Below are positions 1 to 11,762 of a stretch of DNA of 64,000 bases, piece by piece. The DNA comes from Sindora glabra. Lineage: Eukaryota; Streptophyta; Magnoliopsida; Fabales; Fabaceae. A program made the translations under genes and the position numbers. Positions within the stretch are counted from its first letter, which is position 1; every line of letters starts with the position of its first letter. The notes under the pieces were generated by a model. It had not been told where the DNA came from. It searched no databases and saw nothing but the letters and a program-made list of their open reading frames with translations. Where the stretch lies: positions 22,425,883 to 22,489,882 of the forward strand of contig CM035230.1 in the NCBI GenBank assembly GCA_020226215.1, in the 5' to 3' direction.

Positions 1-266
1 AAAATCACATTGGTTATTTATTATAAAACTGATGGAATTATAATTAGGATGATACCATATCACATATAAAGGTATAGCACCTGGCATTTATCTTTGATAA
101 ATGGTCACAATAAGTGTTTAAAAATGATGGTGTTTATGAAGTATCAATATACAACATTGCCAACATATAAAGAATGCTTTTTTCCTCATTCATAGTAAGT
201 TAGTATACAATGTTAGGTTTTTATTAAAAATTAACTTCTAAAGTTTGGTAATCCATTTTGGTCGTT

Positions 267-390
267 ATGATAATTCATCAATAGTTTGCACATTGTGATG
301 ATTTATCAATAGTTTGCATGTTATGATGGTTAATCAATAGTTTGCATATCATGATAGTTCATGAATAGTTTACATGATGTGATGATTCAT
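267..390 (+). repeat. 28-bp tandem repeat, four copies plus a partial
   Basis: Units begin at 267, 295, 323 and 351, with a partial unit from 379. The shared core is ATCAATAGTTTGCA. Each unit is 28 bp with a few substitutions. The array lies in AT-rich, non-coding sequence. Confidence 0.85.
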
Positions 391-1509
391 TACTAATTTC
401 CTTTACTTACCTATTTGAAACAATTATTAAGATAGTTTTCTTTAAAGTGCTTGATTACTCCATTTGCTATGAGTAAAGCATTTTATAAAATTCTTGGACT
501 CTCAAATTTGAAGTATCCCACATTCATGCAATTCATAAAGTTTAACAAGCAATCGATATTTCATGATTAAGGGTGTAATACTCTTTCTAATAGTGGTCCT
601 TACATATTGTATTAACAATCGCAAGATGGTTGAATAAAAAAATCCCTATTTGACAAGGCTTTTTCCTATACTTATAAATTTCATCTAACTATTCTTCTAT
701 TTTAGGATGAAAATTGATATGCTGATTACTTTATTTGCTATGTCAAACTTCGATACACATAAAACAAATAACACCATTCTCACACTAAAAGATAGAAACA
801 CTCAAATGTTCAAAGTAAATGATTAACTAAGTACATCAAGGTCAATAGATGCAAAATTATTATGTTAAACTTTGAAAGGTTACAAAGTGATGATAAATTT
901 TTGTGACAAGAAGCAATATCTCAAGTTTCTCATTAGTAAGTTAGAGTGCAATGCATGACTACATCAATTTGCAATCATCTACATTATCTAACTCAGAAGC
1001 CCTTAAGCAATGTTAAGGAATTACAAAAAGAAGTATCCCACTTGTTCTTTTCATTTAAAGACTGTTGCTAATTGTAAATTATAGTTTCTTATTTGTTATG
1101 TTATTAAATCTATTACTATTTATATCTATATAATTGTACAAGAAAAATGTTTTAGTTTATGAAACTTTTACATTTATTATTATTGCATCTATTGTTATTT
1201 GCTAGATTATTCATTTTAAAGTTTTTCTTGTATACATTGTTATTGCTATTTGTATATGTAAAACTGTATAAGAAAAACTTGATCATTCAATGCAAAAAAA
1301 AAAAAAAAATTAATGCTATTAACTTGTAAAATTATAAAGTTTTCATCTAAAACATATTTTAAACAAAATATTTTAGTTTATAATGTTGGTTTTTTTAAAA
1401 AATTTGCATTTAAACCTTTATAGTTGAACAATATCATTTTACTATATATTTTTTATCAGGAACCAACATTTAATATTAAAATAATTCAAATCATAGGTGT
1501 AAAATAAAA

Positions 1510-2330
1510 ATAAAAAAAGTAAAGTTATGGCACCATTTGTAAATTCTATTGTAAAACTCTTCTAACACTAAAATAATTCTTTTTTTACTAAGTTATGCAT
1601 ACACTCAAACCTTAATATGGTTCTCTTTAATTTTTTATGTTGATGCTCACCAATTGTTTTACAATTTTGACGATTTGCTAGCCCATTAATAAATCTTTAG
1701 GGTTATGTAAGAACTTTCTTAACTTTTGTATTTTATTCTTACAACATAGTTTCTAGTTTCAAGATTAACCATGTTTTATTACCTTTCATTTTGATACAAG
1801 TTTTACAAGTTGTATAGGTAAGAAACTTGATTTCATTCTTTTTCTTTTGACATTCTATAGTATAATCTACTATTTATTTATATGAAATGTGTAATATTAT
1901 ACATTAAATTTTAATGAATATTTATTATATTTGTAGATATTGGACTAAAGATAACTTTTTTAGGGAATATTAAGCTTATATATTTACCAATCGGTATAAA
2001 GTATAATCTTTCACCATTTTCATTCTTTTCATATGGTTATTAAAATTGTTAAGTTGAAATCTAAAGTGTCATTAGAGATGTTACGGGGTAGATAGGACTA
2101 GACAAGGAGGAACTACAAAAAAGGGCTAAGTAAGGAGGAAGAGTGTAAGTAGGTTAGAGAGAAAGTCATACCACATCAATTATTTAAAACAATTATTGTT
2201 AAATATTATTTATTTTACCACTGTAGCTATAAAAAATGATAATGGTTACTATTTACATAAAACTGATGTTATTGTGTATTTTTTATGTTAGTTATTGACT
2301 GATGTGGAACAATCTAACATATAATGATGC
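1510..2330 (+). repeat. Dispersed repeat family, copy A
   Basis: The order of short conserved blocks (CATTTGTAAATT, AAAACTCTTCTAAC, CTACTATTTATTTATAT, GTAATATTATA, ACCACATCAATTATT) matches copies at 40600-41600 and 41690-42250. The copies are diverged and lack open frames. The ends carry dyads such as AAACTGATGTTATTGTG...GTTATTGACTGATGTGG, reminiscent of CACTA-type subterminal repeats. The family was not identified further. Confidence 0.6.
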
Positions 2331-2399
2331 CCATATATGTGTCGGTTCATAACCAATAATGAAAATGAAAAATAATTAACATCAAAGAGTAATTCCATT

Positions 2400-5300
2400 G
2401 TAATGGGTATCAAAGCCAACTTGTTCATACTATGTGGCAATATTTTGTGCAAAATTTATTAAAAATTTATAAGTATTATTTTATACATGAATTAGAAAAA
2501 ATGCTATGAGAGCCTCTTATCAAATTCATGCCTTAAAACATATATCCCGTGGGCTAGGCATAATGATCTTGAAAATAATACTCAATATTTATGTCATTAT
2601 GCTCCTGGTTTGGTTTTCATACACTTAAGGTTTAAAATTTTAATTATTCATTTATTTGTTATATTCTCCTTAGAATTTTTGAACTTTTTATTCTAAAAAG
2701 AGTGATTAATTAGCTAATTAAAAATTTTATGGAACAAATAAAGCCCTATAGGAAAATATGAATAAGATATTTAAAAAATAATTAATTAATTAAATGCAAG
2801 TTTAGGATGAAACTTCTAGGAAAATAAAAATAAATTGTTTAAGTAGATTTAAAATGAGAAATATAAAATAATTAGTTAAGAAGAATTGTATTAAATAAAA
2901 GAATTAAATGTTATAAGTGATTAAAAGTGAATATATAAGTATAGAAGATATTTACGAGAAATTATTGAAAGTGCCCTTACCTCTTATAAACTAACTTCAA
3001 CCTCATTCTCCATTAATTTCCCATTCCTTAACCCTAACACTCTATCTCCTAGCTTTTTCTTCTCCCCTTTCATATTCTTTTTCAATCAAGCAATTAGGTT
3101 ACAATTCTTCACTAAATCTTTCACATAAATAAGGTAAAGTCTTCATTACAAACTTTAAATTTGAAGAAATTTGACCAATTTATCCAAAGGGGAAAAATAA
3201 ACCTTAAGCTGGAATCTTTAGGATTTTTGCATGATTAAGGTCAAAAGACATCAAATTGAACCTCCCAAATTTTTTTTCATAGTAGGTGAGTAAACATTTT
3301 AACTCTACTTAGAAAATTTCAATGAATTTGCTTGTTAAGTTTAAAGTTTAGGCTTTTAAATAAATATATGAGAAATATGATGATTTAACATGTCTGATTT
3401 GGTTTTAATTTTAGAAATGGCATAATAAGGCATCATTTATGTGTATTTATGATTTGTTATGGATTAGAAGCATGATAAATGCATTTGGATGAGAATTGTG
3501 ATGGATAAGTTGTGAAAAGCCATGTGAAAACTACTAGAAACTAGGCCATAGTTGACTATGACCCAAAACTTGCATTTTGAGCAAGCATAATGTTACACCT
3601 TCCTTAAAATCTTAGAATCTATTATCATAAAAAGAAATTATTGAAATTTTTTTACTAGTAACAGAAAGCAAGAATGAAAAAATATAACAAGCAAACTAGG
3701 AAAAGTCTAGAGAAAAGGGAAATTAAAGTTAAATAAGTTAAGAAAATATAATAGAATAGAAAGATTAAGAGTTATAAGTGTTCAGTAGTAGTATGTCAAT
3801 ATGGAGGAGTTTTAAGGAAAAATCCCTAAAATGCCCTTACCTTACCTTCATTCCTTAGAGCATCAACTACCTTCCTTTTTTCTCATTTTCAAAAAACCCC
3901 TAAACTCTTCCTTAACTCATCTTCCTCTTCTCCTTCCTTTATTTCCTTCTTAATCAAGGTAGGAAAGCATTATTTCCTATCAATTTCATCACACTATCAT
4001 GGTAAAAATATCAAAACTTTCTTCTATTCTAAATTTCTCTTTAACTTTCTTTTTAGATTTGAAAGAATCCAAGTGATAAGCTCAAAAAAAGAGGAAAATT
4101 AACTTTAGCTTCAAAATTGTGATTTTGGTTGATTAAGAACCATTCACCATCAATTTTATCTTTCTCATAACTCTTGCACACTATATGGGTAATCATCCTA
4201 ATCTAAATTGCAAGATTTGATTTAAATTTATAATGTATGGATATCTTTAAGTTTGTGTGATTTTTGCTATAAATGATAAGATCGGTGATGATTAAGTTGT
4301 TTTAATGTTATAAATGCCATAAATGAAATGTCAAATATATGAAATGATAATAAGTTGAATTGTTAAGAAATAAACGGATAAGGTGTAATTGAAGTTAAAA
4401 TTTTCATAAAATTGAGCAGTAGTCGACTATAGCTTGAAAAGTTATTTTAGGAAGCTTATAGTTGACTACATAGTTAACTACCAAAGGATGAATTAGCCTT
4501 TGGGAATCCATACTTAGCTTTATAGTTAACTATTGAACAAAAATTTTTACCTCTAAAAGCCTATAATTGACTAAATAGTTGATGATAATTTGTACATAGT
4601 TGGCTATAACCTATCTATTAATAGGCCTATAGTCGACTGTAATGGGAGGGTTAGTGACCTATAGCCAATTAAATAGTTAGCTACATCTAGTGAAGTGGTT
4701 GTTATGTTTGTAATGGATTACAGCTTATATTTCTATAAGAATGAATCTCTAAATGAATTATTAAGAAAGATAATTCTATATGATAAATTATACATGTTTA
4801 AGCATATAAGTGAAAGAAAGTAAGTAACAAAAATATTAGAAACTAAAAAATGTAATCTATACATTATGAAAGATATTATGATAATAAAAATTGATATTAC
4901 TGTTCCATATCTTATAAATGAGAAGGAATGATATGATCATGTTAAGATGAAAAAGTGTGATTGGGGAAATGTGAAAAATCAAATCTAGTATAATAGTAAC
5001 TATTTGTGAAAGGATAAGGCAAACCTTAAAGGGATAAGGTTAAAGTTTGTGAAGTGAAAATAATAACCTAAAAGACATATAGAGATTTAATCATTGTTTG
5101 AATATAAGAACTATTAGCCGAGAATTTTCCATCCAGCTTTCATCTTATCCTTTCATCACAGTTCATAATATCCAATGTCATTATTCTAGCATAGCTCACA
5201 ATGTTTTAATGCCTCGTAAGGCTCAATTTACAATATAGTAAATTGGCTAAAGCTTTACTTACATTACTAGATTCAATATAAGCTCACATAGATAGCTATT

Positions 5301-5400
5301 CAATAATTATGAGCAATTAAAGCATATAACATAATCACAATATGATTCGTTATAACTTTATAATAATTAATCATTAAATAATAACACTACCCTACTCCAG
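2400..5400. repeat. Degenerate LTR-like sequence with repeated Sal-type palindromes
   Basis: No gene is visible. The sequence resembles gypsy-type LTR sequence: a CCCTTACC...pyrimidine-rich tract...GTGAGTAA order occurs near 2975-3290 and again near 3830-4190. From 3545 to 4690 short dyads related to ATAGTCGACTAT recur about eight times. Boundaries cannot be set, and similarity to named families is from memory only. Confidence 0.35.
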
Positions 5401-7330
5401 CCATGCACTCTGATCCATTAGCGCTTACTCAAATGGCTATCCACACTTATACCATGGAGTTAAGTTTTCACATGAATGCATACATGAATATAAAATATAT
5501 GTTATTAATAGAAAGAGTACAATTCACAATAGTAAAGTTATTTTTAAATAAAATATGTGGTGAGATATATACTCACTTGCAATCCTCCAACAATTTCAAA
5601 GTTTTCCAACTCTTTCACTTTCAACTTCCATTTCTTCCTATTTATCAATTTACAATAATAAATTATAACTATATACACAATTCTTATTTTAGTCATAATA
5701 TAATAGCATTTCATATTACCTACTTTTTGCATTTTTCAATATTAATTAATAATCAAAATGTGTCATTTATTCATCCTAGAGTCTCATTTTCTTTTATTTT
5801 CAAATTTATTATCAAAATACTAGAAACTTTCATAAATAATACACTTTTTAAATCAAAGTATATAAAACCATCAAAACATTAAAATCTTAAATTCTTAAGC
5901 AAACCCAGTCACGTCATTGTATATAAAACTATACATCTTTCTCCTTATAGTTTTAACTTTCCATAAAGAACCAAGAAATCACACTTAATAGAAACTTTCT
6001 GCATCATATTCCTCTAATCTATTCTATTATTTCCTTACGCTAATGATACACTTGCACCGAATGTAATTTAAGCCATCATCAAGTACTTAAATAGGCATAA
6101 AATGAATTTTTCTAAATCATGTTCAAATCCATAAAATATTAGAATATAATACATTAAGAATACTCTAAATATGTTATTATGACATTCTATATCATAAAAC
6201 TTCTAATTTTCCAAAATATTTATCATATATTTCAAACACGTATACAATAAGTGGTTTCGGTATGAACTTCAATCATTTAAAAGAAAACAAAGACATTAGG
6301 TCATGCTACACTATATTCACTTTAATTATTATGTTTCACTATTGTATATCATAAAAATCATTTTTTTACAAAACTACCAGTATGTATTTGAATTTACCAT
6401 ATAACCATTGTTGAAAATGTTATAGCATAATACTCTCTAATTGTTCTGTTCATACCATTTGGCCAATTGATAATATAAAATGCACACACACAGTTATATT
6501 TTTATAACATCATATACATAAAATACTTGTAAATTATCTTCTTTCTAGATTTTGCATGAACCTTTCACCATAATAAAATCAATTGTTTTATATATACTTT
6601 TAATCATCTTATTTTAACATTTCCATTATAAAGATTACATTTTTATTTCTTATGGGTCATCAAATATATCACACAAATTATCTCCAAATCAACTTTCAAA
6701 TAGCACAGATAAAAAATACTACTCATATAAACAAGTTTATCACCTCTTAGAGGGCCGCTAACAGCCTATTGCCGTCATCCTAGTTCCAACCCACAACTAC
6801 TCGAGCTCGTTCACATGTTTCAATAGCTGGAAGAGGATGAATTAAGGAAGTTATTTGAGAAAGCTATGTGCAGCGGCTAAAAGACAATAGCGACAGTGGC
6901 ATGGCAAAGAGACTGATGAATAGAGGTTGACGCAAGTTTCCTCCTTCGCGGCTAGATCCATGTCAAGCGAAGACAGGTCGCGATGACCTCTCCATCGTGA
7001 TGCACAGCTTCTCGCGCAACATGAGCACGACATAAAGTGCTAGGTGGAAGAGGAATAAGCGAAGAAAAAAGGAGGGGAGAGTGCTATTACTGACCCCCCT
7101 TTTTTAGAGAGAGTGACGATAAAAAGGATGGGGTAGTTGATTTTTACACAAGTGTAACGATATGGAAAAGAAGAAAAAATTCCAAAAAGATGGGAGAGAG
7201 AAAGTGACGGGGACCAATTATAAGCTCAATTATAACCACATCCCTCTTTTTCCTTTTTTTCATTCTTGCCCTCATATAGGGCATAAGGGCAATAAAAAAG
7301 GATCCTATCAATTTGTTCTGACTTAGAATA
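5400..7330 (-). repeat. Probable LTR remnant with a GC-richer island
   Basis: The minus strand reads like a long gypsy-type LTR, with a GGCAATAAGGG-like low-complexity start region, pyrimidine-rich tracts and a GTGAGTATAT motif near 5570. The block 6750-7130 is much richer in GC than its surroundings. Open frames at 5403-5882 and 6851-7033 show no recognisable protein. I cannot exclude that the GC-richer block is a captured gene fragment. Confidence 0.3.
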
Positions 7331-7767
7331 ATAAGCTTATAAGGAGTATACTTGCCTGACTACCATTTTATTATATTTATAGCATGAACAGTTTTTTGAA
7401 ACTATCAATATAATAGAATATATGACTCAGATCTAAAGAAAATTGCAATCAATATGATTTTCTTAATCCTCCTTTCCTAAGAGGGAGAATGTGAAATTCT
7501 TTTTCCTTTTTGCAGGAACAAGGAGATTAGATCTAATTATAAGAAGAATAGAATATTTGACCAATAAATAATAATTTATTTATTATATAATATTATTAAT
7601 ATTTATATATTATATTTAATATTGAAAATCTGCACTTTTGCAAACCTAGAAAATAAAGGAAATTTTAGAATTTTTCCTTGGGATAAATACTTTTATGCAT
7701 ACCTTTTTAGGTTAATCTATGCTGCACTCTATTCTTGTAAGATGATAAGATTATTCACAGGAAGAAA

Positions 7768-8035
7768 ATTCTAGTTCAAAGGATTGTACACCAATTTAGT
7801 AATTTATCATTGACTACAAAATATAGATAATGCTTAATTAATTATTTAATTGATGAAAATAACCTAGAAAGCTGCAATTGCTTTCAAAATTTCTTTTTAA
7901 TGTGATTAGAATTAACAAATTAAAACTAATTAATTAAACTTAATCTTTATTAAGATCCAATCGACCTTGATCGAAATCAAAATAAAGTAAAAATAAGAAA
8001 AATTCAATCAAAAAATACTAAATAACCCCACATTC
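7768..8035 (-). repeat. Direct repeat, left copy (LTR fragment)
   Basis: About 270 bp matching 9050-9317 in the same orientation. Shared blocks are CAAAGGATTGTA, AATTTATCAT, GATGAAAATAA, GATTAGAATTAA, AATCAAAATAAA and ACTAAATAAC. As the right copy lies inside a probable LTR, this is likely a truncated partner LTR of the same element. Confidence 0.6.
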
Positions 8036-8801
8036 GCCCATTGATGTTTGTCATTGTTTCTTGGAATTGTATCTTAAACTGTAAGCCTTTTTATTTCAAA
8101 TACATGATATTTTACTAAAATTGTTGAATCAATTCCATAAGTTCCATTCTTGAAGTTCAAGATTCACACATTAATGGATACTTTTTAGTAGGAGGTTGAT
8201 ATTACCTGTGTCCCATTTGATTGTCATAGTTAAAAATCAAATGATCATCCTAGCTTAGGTTGTAAGAATTATAATATGTAGCATAATAACACTAAAGTTG
8301 GCTTGTAAATCTTCTACAAATATTTGAGTATCTTAAAATTGTATTACTTCTAATTGACCAATAAAAGAAGTTAGTTTAGAGAATTATTGTTCAATTCTAT
8401 ATGCAGTCAAAATTATTATAAAAAGCCATTTTTTTAATTTTTAGCAAATTAATTTATGAATGTTCTCACACTTTAAGATTAAAATTCAAATCAAAATTAT
8501 AGGAGAAAACATTCATACATCAAGAGGAACAAAAATCAAATGAAAACAAAAAAATTAGAGAACACAAAAAATAAAAAATTATTAAAAATTTAGAGAACAC
8601 TACCAAACAACTTTTTTCAACTAAAAAATGCTAGGATTAAAGCCTTTGATCTTGCTTAGAATGCTAAAAAATTTTGCACTAGAAAGCTTTAGGCCAAAAT
8701 TTCAAAGCAAATTTTCATTGCCCAACACTACCAATAAACCTGAAAACTATCAGGAAATGTTAGTAAAAATAATCAAATTCAAGATAAATTGAATGGCCTA
8801 A

Positions 8802-8819
8802 TCCTTAGCAATGGTGCCA
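8802..8819 (-). other. Primer binding site resembling tRNA-Asp type
   Basis: The minus strand reads TGGCACCATTGCTAAGGA. The usual tRNA-Asp-complementary site of Athila/Tat-type gypsy elements starts TGGCGCCGTTGCCGGGGA. All five differences are C-to-T or G-to-A transitions. A candidate LTR edge (TG at 8831) lies 11 nt away. Confidence 0.5.
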
Positions 8820-8830
8820 AGATTTTTTTA

Positions 8831-10331
8831 TGGGCATTACAATACACTAAAATTAAATTAAAATTACAAAATTGTAAGAAAGGTTAATCAGGTTGATCCC
8901 ATAAAGATTAAGGTTCAATTTACTTCTAATTTGGTTATGAAACAAGGGGGATTTTTGAATGTAGAAAAAATAGAATTAAAGAGCAAGAAATAACAATTTT
9001 ACAAATTAAAAATAGAAAATAAATGTAGAACTCACTCATAGTAAGATAAATTTCTATTTCAAAGGATTGTAGACCAATCTATCAATTTATCATCATTCAC
9101 AAAACATAGACAATACTTAATTAACTATTCAATCAATGAAAATAATCTAGAAATTCATAATTATTCATAAATTTTATTTTTAAGATGATTAGAATTAATA
9201 AATCAAAACCAATTAATTAAATTTATTCCTCATTAAGATCTAATCAAATCTAATCAAAATCAAAATAAAATAAAGAGAAATTCAATTGAAATAAACTAAA
9301 TAACTCCATAACCATGCAAATCACAAAGCTTACCTTCTAATTCATCTATCAAATAGTAGCTAATTGAATCAATTTACAACCACAAAAATAACCTAATCAA
9401 CTGCTTTAAAAATAGTTACACAAATAATCAACTAGTTAATCATTTATACAAAATTATCTATATGATCATCAATAAAAGAGATAGATGAACTAGAAATAAT
9501 TAATTAAACATAAAAGATCAAGAACAAGATTTGAAAATTAATCAGAAAGAGTATATCAAATCCTTTGAATTGGAACAATAAAGATTAGCCACTCATGGCT
9601 TGAAAGCTTAAAACATCACAAGAAAAAAAACTTTATTTTACTGATTGCTGAATTGCCTTTGGTTGGCTATGTTTTTGCCTAATATATACCTGCTAATTTT
9701 GCTAAACTAGGTTACAAATACTTAGGGTTGACTCTTAGCTAACCAAGGGATTAGACTTTTCATAGTTTGGAAGCCTATAACCCATGTTATGATGTAAATA
9801 CCAAAACAAATCCAAAACCATCTAAATCATGTCATTCTAGTTAAGATTGAGTTTCCTCCCTCAAAATGAGGCCACTTTGATTCCAAAAGTTTAAGAACAT
9901 ATTGATTTGGGTCTTAGCTAACTTAGTTCAATGAAATTTTGCAATTTGGACTCTTGGAACTCAAGTTACAAGCCTAACAATAAGGAAAGGTCTAATCCAT
10001 TGTACAAGGACAACACTACTGAATCAGCTTCAAGGCTAACTTTGACTTATCAAATGTCCAGACTTGCTCTTCAACAAAACATGAAATTTATAGAGAATTC
10101 TCTTAACTTTCTACCCATTTTAAAGATCATCCCTAAATAGAGCTCTATAGCTTAAGTTATAATTAAAAACCCAAAATAGTATTAAATTCTCATAATTAGT
10201 CATTATTTTCTATTTAACCCAAAACTTATCATTTATTCCAAAATAAGTGTAAACTTATTAAAATAAGCACAATCACACCCTCAGAGACCTAAATATAGGT
10301 GGAAATAATGATAAAATTATGCATATCAACA
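8831..10331 (-). mobile_element. Probable 1.5 kb gypsy-type LTR next to a tRNA-Asp-type PBS
   Basis: The proposed ends are TG at 8831 and CA at 10330-10331 on the plus strand, so the minus-strand LTR starts TGTTGATATGC. It contains the direct repeat 9050-9317, whose partner is at 7768-8035. An open frame at 9931-10140 lies within it and has no recognisable product. No clear target duplication was found, so the outer edge is approximate. Confidence 0.4.
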
Positions 10332-10347
10332 ATCAACTTAAATGTAC

Positions 10348-10480
10348 AATTTTATAGTAGTATTATAAATGCTAGCATTGTAAAAATGATAAGTATATCC
10401 TTTGATTAACTGACATAAATCCGCAATTCTATAGTAATGTTATAAATGCAAGTTTTGTAAATGATAAGTATTTCTTTTTA
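10348..10480 (+). repeat. Pair of ~60-bp direct repeats, period about 77 bp
   Basis: The segment starting with CAATTTTATAGTAGTATTAT near 10348 recurs as CAATTCTATAGTAATGTTAT near 10425. Both continue into a shared ATAAATGC...TGATAAGTAT stretch. They lie between the probable LTR at 8831-10331 and the ACO pseudogene. No coding content is seen. Confidence 0.7.
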
Positions 10481-10616
10481 ATGACAATTGCTTCAAGATT
10501 AGACACAAACAATCGCTCATTAGTTAATAAAACTAGAATTTGAGTGACTTAAGATTGTAAAAGGTTAAAATTTGAATATATTTCAAATTATTGAGAAGTT
10601 TTTTTATACAAAACAA

Positions 10617-10716
<100 letters not shown>

Positions 10717-10773
10717 GTGCACGCACACACACACTTATTCTAAACTACATGAGGTGTTGTGATAAATGATGCA

Positions 10774-11762
10774 AAAAGGTATTGAAGAATTTTGCAAGGA
10801 AGATTGAAAATCTGGCAGAAGAACTCTTAGAGTTGCTATATTAGAGAAAGGGTATCTTAAAATGGCTTTGAAGGACTAGAGGGGCTTCCAAATTTTGAGA
10901 TAAAGGTAGCAAACTACCCAATATGCCCAAAGTTAGAACTTGTGAAGGGTTCAAAAGCCCACACAGATGCAAGTGAAATAATTCTTCTCTTCCAAGATGT
11001 CAAAGTTAATGACCTTTAGCTTCTCAAAGATGGCAAGTGGGTGGATGTTTGTCCCATGCCCCATTCCATTGTTGTTAACCTTGATGACCACCTTGAGGTA
11101 CCCTAATTAAATTTCTTGAACTATACATTATGATAAATAGTTCTATTTAGTGATACTACTTTTTATATGATCACTCTTTGTTATTTGCACACATTTAACA
11201 CAACTACTCTTTGTTAATGTACATATAATAGAATTGGAATATAAGTGGTTAATATGAATCAAATCCTAAATCCTAAATAGGTAAGAGTTTCTTAACTCAA
11301 ATTATACTATACATGGGAGTACGAGTGATCATGTGAAAATTTTATATATTTAAGTAGCATTTATTGAATTATATATTTATAAAAAGCTTGATACAAAATT
11401 TATTTTCGCTCTTTAAACAAGTTGTTAAAAATGCAAGATTTTTATTTTTATTTTAGTATTTTTTATGCTTTGGTGAAACATTTAATTACAAATGGAAAGT
11501 ACATGAGTGTGGAACCCCAAGTGATAGCACAAACTGAAGGAATAAGAATGTCAATTGCATCATTCTACAACCCAACGAGTGATGTAGTTGTCTTCCCAAC
11601 ACCTACCATGGTTGAGAGGCAGTGAGCAAAAACCAAATTTACCCACAATTTGTGTTTGATGACTACGTGAAGCTCTATGCTGACCTCAAATTTCAGGCCA
11701 AGCAACCCAAATTTGAAGTCATGAAAACATTGAATTCATTTGTTCGAACTGCTACTTCTTAA
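10774..11762 (+). pseudogene. ACC oxidase pseudogene (exons 3 and 4 only)
   Basis: Two blocks match exons 3 and 4 of the ACO gene at 54964-56471. The exon-3-like block is 10774-11097 and the exon-4-like block 11482-11762, separated by about 384 bp at the position of ACO intron 3. The copy is therefore not processed from mRNA. Exons 1 and 2 are absent; a long (TA)n run lies in their place. Damage includes loss of about 15 nt around the CENLG segment, frameshifts in exon 3, an in-frame TAG after VNDL, and a frameshift after the VERQ segment in exon 4. Both splice acceptors are lost: GCAA replaces GCAG before exon 3 and CATTTA replaces CAGGTA before exon 4. HTD of the iron site survives, but the distal ligand is changed (VEPQVIAQ instead of VEHRVIAQ), and the conserved Arg before AHTD is Lys. 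It cannot encode an active enzyme. Confidence 0.93.

Noticed and set aside
267..390. Regular 28-bp repeats resembling a CRISPR array
   Set aside because: The repeats are contiguous tandem units without spacers, in a plant genome.
5403..5882. 159-codon open frame, the longest in the window
   Set aside because: The composition is that of random AT-rich DNA (His, Phe, Ile, Asn) without domain, and it lies in LTR-like sequence.
11422..11625. 67-codon frame at the ACO pseudogene
   Set aside because: It joins intron sequence to part of the exon-4-like block across a destroyed splice acceptor, so it is not a gene of its own.
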